In this document: positions 5,393 to 8,133 of the stretch, piece by piece
Position numbering within the stretch: the first letter of the stretch is position 1
Layout: each line of letters starts with the position of its first letter
NCBI GenBank assembly: GCA_018969565.1
Contig: JAGWYC010000080.1
Location: 1-8,133, forward strand
DNA: 8,133 nucleotides
Direction: 5' to 3'
From: Bacteroidota bacterium
Lineage (GTDB): Bacteria; Bacteroidota; Bacteroidia; NS11-12g; UBA955
The notes under the pieces: generated by a model
What the model was told of the DNA's origin: nothing
Seen by the model: only the letters and a program-made list of their open reading frames with translations
Database searches by the model: none
Position numbers and translations under genes: made by a program

Positions 5393-6722
5393 TATCGAAG
5401 TTATTCATGAAAGCGGTAGTGAAATTACCGTTTCTGAAATCTTCATTCTGCATAATTTGCTGCTGCAGCGGAATGGTCGTTTTCACTCCTTCTATGATAA
5501 ACTCACCGAGCGCACGTTCCATTTTTACGATGGCCTCTTCCCTGGTTTGGGCAGATACAATCAGCTTGGCAATCATGCTGTCGTAAAACGGCGGGATGGT
5601 ATAGCCGGCGTAAATATGGGAATCCACGCGGGTGCCATGTCCGCCGGGCTTGTGCATTGAAGTGATTTTACCCGGGCTTGGACGGAAGTTATTATGAATA
5701 TCCTCCGCGTTAATCCTGCATTCGATGGCGTGTTTCAGCGGGAAATAATCTTTACCCGAAATAGGGAAACCGGCCGCAATCAGGATTTGCTCTTTTACCA
5801 GGTCGTAATTAATCACTTCCTCCGTTACCGGGTGTTCCACCTGAATACGGGTATTCATTTCCATGAAATAGAAGTTCCGGTGCTTATCTACCAGAAACTC
5901 CACCGTGCCTACGCCTTCGTATTTGATGATTTCTGCCGCTGCTTTTGCTGCTGCGCCCATTTTTTCGCGTAGTTCGGGCGTCATAAAAGGAGAAGGTGCT
6001 TCCTCAATCAATTTCTGGTGGCGGCGTTGGATAGAGCAATCGCGTTCACTGAGGTGACAAACTTTACCATATTGGTCGCCTGCCACCTGAATTTCAATAT
6101 GGCGAGGTTCCTCGATGTACTTTTCCATGTAAAGTCCATCGTTGCCGAAAGCGGCACCTGCTTCCTGTCTTGCGCTGTTCCAGGACGGCTCCAGTTCTTC
6201 TTCAGCCCAGATAATGCGCATACCGCGACCGCCGCCGCCGGCAGTGGCCTTAATAATAACCGGATAGCCGATTTTGGCAGCAATTTTCTTGCCCTCCTGT
6301 ACGCTTTCCAGCAGGCCGTCGGAGCCCGGAATGGTCGGCACCCCTGCTTTTTTCATGGTGTCCTTGGCGTTGGATTTATCGCCCATGGCATCAATCTGTT
6401 CGGGCGTAGCGCCGATGAATTTAATGCCATGGTCCCTGCAAAGACCGCTGAACTTGGCGTTTTCGCTTAAGAAGCCATAACCCGGGTGTATCGCATCAGC
6501 ATTGGTTATTTCTGCGGCGGCGATAATCCGGGGCATGTTGAGGTAGCTGTCTTTGCTGGCGGGCGGGCCAATGCACACCGCCTCATCGGCAAAGCGCACA
6601 TGGAGGCTGTCGCGGTCGGCAGTGCTGTACACGGCCACCGTTTTAATGCCCATCTCCTTACAGGTACGGATAATACGCAGGGCTATTTCCCCGCGGTTTG
6701 CGATGAGGATTTTCCTGAACAT
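5385..6722 (-). CDS. accC: Acetyl-CoA carboxylase, biotin carboxylase subunit
   Basis: AccC performs the first half-reaction of acetyl-CoA carboxylase: ATP-dependent carboxylation of biotin on AccB by bicarbonate. The 445 residues compare with 449 in E. coli. The N-terminal domain starts FRKILIANRGEIALRIIRT (2-20), with HPGYGFLSEN at 79-88. The ATP-grasp part has Lys116, Lys158, the glycine-rich lid GGGGRGM (162-168) and QKLIEEAPS (236-244). The catalytic block FMEMNTRIQVEHPVTE (286-301) contains Glu288, Asn290, Arg292, Gln294 and Glu296, and the bicarbonate/biotin arginine lies in ECRINAED (334-341). All key residues are present. It follows accB by 10 nt and is surely cotranscribed with it. 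The carboxyltransferase subunits are not in the window. The same subunit could also serve a propionyl- or other acyl-CoA carboxylase, but the adjacent AccB-type carrier favours acetyl-CoA carboxylase. Confidence 0.96.
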   Translation of the reverse strand: MFRKILIANRGEIALRIIRTCKEMGIKTVAVYSTADRDSLHVRFADEAVCIGPPASKDSYLNMPRIIAAAEITNADAIHPGYGFLSENAKFSGLCRDHGIKFIGATPEQIDAMGDKSNAKDTMKKAGVPTIPGSDGLLESVQEGKKIAAKIGYPVIIKATAGGGGRGMRIIWAEEELEPSWNSARQEAGAAFGNDGLYMEKYIEEPRHIEIQVAGDQYGKVCHLSERDCSIQRRHQKLIEEAPSPFMTPELREKMGAAAKAAAEIIKYEGVGTVEFLVDKHRNFYFMEMNTRIQVEHPVTEEVINYDLVKEQILIAAGFPISGKDYFPLKHAIECRINAEDIHNNFRPSPGKITSMHKPGGHGTRVDSHIYAGYTIPPFYDSMIAKLIVSAQTREEAIVKMERALGEFIIEGVKTTIPLQQQIMQNEDFRNGNFTTAFMNNFDIK

Positions 6723-6732
6723 GAACTGTTGA

Positions 6733-7221
6733 TTAAGCAGGTTCTACCAGGAACAGAGGCTGGTCATATTCAACTGGAGATGAATTATCTACCAGTACCT
6801 TCACGATGCGGCCACTCACTTCGCTTTCAATTTCATTGAAGAGCTTCATAGCTTCGATGATACAAACCACCTTACCCGGTTTCACTTCATCGCCCACCTG
6901 CACAAAGAAAGGAGAATCAGGGTTGGGAGAACGGTAAAAGGTGCCAATCATGGGTGATTTGATGGTAATAAGATTGCTCTTGCTTTCCGCGGCAGGTGCT
7001 GCAGGAGTAGCGGGCGCAACCGGAGCGGAGGGCATAGCAGCGGCCGCGGGAACCGCAGGCAGCGGTTGTGCCACTGGTAAGGCCTGAACCTGCGTTACTG
7101 TGGTAACCGCAGCAGGGTTCTTCTTGATGACCAGTTTGAAGTCTTTTTGACTGATTTCCACTTCATCAACCCCCTGGGAAGATACGAATCGGATCAGTGC
7201 CTGTATCTCTTTCAAATCCAT
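6733..7221 (-). CDS. accB: Acetyl-CoA carboxylase biotin carboxyl carrier protein
   Basis: AccB carries covalently bound biotin between biotin carboxylase and carboxyltransferase in malonyl-CoA synthesis. It has 162 residues (E. coli 156). The N-terminal MDLKEIQALIRFVSSQ (1-16) and VEISQKDFKLVIKK (21-34) match the usual dimerisation part. A flexible Pro/Ala/Val-rich linker spans about 36-80. The biotinyl domain (83-162) carries PMIGTFYRSPNPDSPFF (90-106), including the 'thumb' loop typical of AccB, and EAMKLFNE (123-130) with Lys126 as the biotin site. The frame is open to 7353 but that extension overlaps the upstream gene, lacks family resemblance and crosses a likely terminator, so the ATG at 7221 is chosen. 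accC follows 10 nt later. A poor -7-like TTTCTTTG lies at 7246-7253 with TTG at 7277-7279 (23 nt apart), too weak to call as a promoter. Confidence 0.95.
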   Translation of the reverse strand: MDLKEIQALIRFVSSQGVDEVEISQKDFKLVIKKNPAAVTTVTQVQALPVAQPLPAVPAAAAMPSAPVAPATPAAPAAESKSNLITIKSPMIGTFYRSPNPDSPFFVQVGDEVKPGKVVCIIEAMKLFNEIESEVSGRIVKVLVDNSSPVEYDQPLFLVEPA

Positions 7222-7254
7222 GTTTCTCAATCTTGAAATGAGGGGCAAAGAAAG

Positions 7255-7277
7255 AAAAAAAAGCGCACATGGCGTGC
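7255..7277 (-). terminator. Possible intrinsic terminator after the beta-barrel gene
   Basis: On the minus strand, 33 nt after the stop of the gene at 7310-7960, a short hairpin GCAC-GCCAT-GTGC (7265-7277) is followed by GC and a run of eight T (7255-7262). The stem is only 4 bp, plus a possible wobble pair, so it is a modest terminator. Its position between the beta-barrel gene and accB suits one and would make accBC a separate unit. Confidence 0.42.
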
Positions 7278-7309
7278 AATCTATTTTTGAGGCCGGAATT
7301 TGCTGCTGT

Positions 7310-7960
7310 TCAGGGTCTGTAAACCAGTCCCAATTGCACCACGCCCTTGGCAATTCCCGTTTCCATCATCATACCCAGATGCTCCGTGGCCATAAGCCGG
7401 AAGCCTATGGTCAAATCCATGCCCAGGTTAAATGGTATCAGCAATACTTCTTCTTTGAACTTATTCCCTGATGAGGGATTTGAGGTTGTTTCTTTAATTC
7501 GGTCGCGTCTGTAACCTACACCAAATCCAAGATACGGGTCAAAAAACCGGCCCGGCTTCATGTGGTAATTGACCCGAGCCAAGGCGCTCCAGCCGTTGTA
7601 AGTGCCGGTTCCTGTGGTATGGGCAAAGGTATCTGTCCATTCATTTTTCAGGCTCATAAAGGCAAAATTCACCCCGAATCCAAGGTTGTTACTTAGCGCC
7701 CACTCCCCTTTTGCCATGAGCGGTCCTGTGGATGTGCGTATCTGGTTCGCTTTTTCTACACCACTGGCTTCAAAGGTGCTGCGAAGAAAATTCCCGAAGC
7801 CATAGGCTACACTGATAAAGGCATCTTTTTCCGCGAAGGCCGGTCGTTCACCGGAAATAAGCCTTACCGCTTCGGTTTTACGTCTGGTGGTGTCGGTAGC
7901 GCTGAGGGTAATGTGGTGCGCGACAATAAGCGCGAAGCAGAGCAATAATTTTCTGAGCAT
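7310..7960 (-). CDS. Small outer-membrane beta-barrel protein, function unknown
   Basis: This 216-residue protein has a signal peptide (MLRKLLL, hydrophobic to about residue 19, cleavage likely near LSA at 19-21). A body of alternating hydrophobic and polar residues follows, as in 8-stranded outer-membrane barrels. Strand-like segments include AFISVAYGFGNFL (47-59), LGFGVNFAFMSL (93-104), GWSALARVNYHM (123-134), FDPYLGFGVGYRR (140-152), LIPFNLGMDLTIGFRLM (174-190) and GVVQLGLVYRP (206-216). The DPYLGFGVGYR segment is typical of OmpW/OmpA-like small barrels. It ends in Pro rather than the usual terminal aromatic residue, though Tyr lies two residues before. The ATG at 7960 starts directly with the signal peptide. 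No TAnnTTTG promoter was seen upstream. A terminator probably separates it from accBC, so genome position gives no clue to its role. Confidence 0.8.
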   Translation of the reverse strand: MLRKLLLCFALIVAHHITLSATDTTRRKTEAVRLISGERPAFAEKDAFISVAYGFGNFLRSTFEASGVEKANQIRTSTGPLMAKGEWALSNNLGFGVNFAFMSLKNEWTDTFAHTTGTGTYNGWSALARVNYHMKPGRFFDPYLGFGVGYRRDRIKETTSNPSSGNKFKEEVLLIPFNLGMDLTIGFRLMATEHLGMMMETGIAKGVVQLGLVYRP

Positions 7961-8032
7961 GGAGGCGAAATTCAGGCTTGAATAACACCTTCGCCTTGAT
8001 GAATATCAGAAATTCAAGTGAAAAGCATTTGC

Positions 8033-8133
8033 TTAAAGTGGAATATTCCCATGTTTTTTGCGGGGAAGATTCCTCACCTTATTTTCCAGCATGCTGAAGG
8101 CCTCAATCAATCTGGCACGGGTTTCTTCGGGAT
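8033..8133 (-). CDS. Probable 3' end of an unidentified gene, cut by right window edge
   Basis: One minus-strand frame is open from the right edge to a TAA at 8033-8035 and gives 32 residues, beginning PEETRARLIEAFSMLE and ending RKKHGNIPL. The charged amphipathic helix followed by a basic tail looks like a genuine C-terminus, and the orientation agrees with the neighbouring minus-strand genes. The other two minus frames stop almost at once. A plus-strand frame from an ATG at 8051 is also open to the edge, with a less protein-like composition, so the call is tentative. No family is recognised. The gap to the beta-barrel gene is 72 bp. Confidence 0.45.
   Translation of the reverse strand, partial: PEETRARLIEAFSMLENKVRNLPRKKHGNIPL

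Noticed and set aside
6018..6470. Plus-strand open frame of 150 codons opposite accC
   Set aside because: It lies wholly within the conserved accC gene; all AccC catalytic residues are intact on the minus strand.
7222..7353. 44-codon upstream extension of accB
   Set aside because: It overlaps the end of the beta-barrel gene, crosses the hairpin and T-run, and has no match to AccB; the MDLKEIQ start is the family start.

Overview
The window comes from a member of the Bacteroidota. Three things point there. The left end carries a PorP/SprF-family protein followed by the GldK lipoprotein, a pair characteristic of the type IX secretion system (T9SS). Several gene starts lack a Shine-Dalgarno sequence. 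Sequences resembling the Bacteroidota promoter (TTG, about 19-20 nt, TAnnTTTG) sit upstream of several genes. The order or family cannot be told from this window.

Layout, left to right. 1-706 (-): gldK, running off the left edge. 836-1894 (-): porP/sprF. 2010-2501 (-): ribH, lumazine synthase. 2505-3182 (-): a membrane-anchored TPR protein, 3 nt from ribH. 3229-4233 (-): pyruvate dehydrogenase E1 alpha. 4292-5392 (+): recF, the only plus-strand gene, divergent from pdhA and overlapping accC tail to tail. 5385-6722 and 6733-7221 (-): accC and accB, the biotin carboxylase and biotin carrier of acetyl-CoA carboxylase, which form an operon. 7310-7960 (-): a small outer-membrane beta-barrel protein with a likely terminator after it. 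8033-8133 (-): the probable 3' end of another gene cut by the right edge. Coding density is high and no gap exceeds about 130 bases. I saw no rRNA, tRNA, CRISPR array, insertion sequence or prophage gene.

The genes belong to separate housekeeping processes. accBC starts fatty acid synthesis by making carboxybiotin for malonyl-CoA, and PdhA feeds the acetyl-CoA pool that reaction draws on. RibH makes the penultimate intermediate of riboflavin. RecF loads recombinase at single-strand gaps. PorP and GldK are parts of the T9SS envelope machinery, with gldL, gldM and gldN expected beyond the left edge. The minus-strand run pdhA, TPR gene, ribH, porP, gldK looks like several transcription units, because candidate promoters lie before pdhA, the TPR gene, porP and gldK.

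I found no convincing undescribed system. The points most worth a second look are the near-leaderless divergent pdhA/recF starts, the 8-base recF/accC overlap, pdhA standing apart from the other pyruvate dehydrogenase genes, the TPR-ribH pairing, and details of the T9SS genes (start choice, separate promoters, the long GldK signal n-region and the PorP tail). Several obvious start positions were revised: porP, pdhA and accB begin downstream of the longest possible frame.
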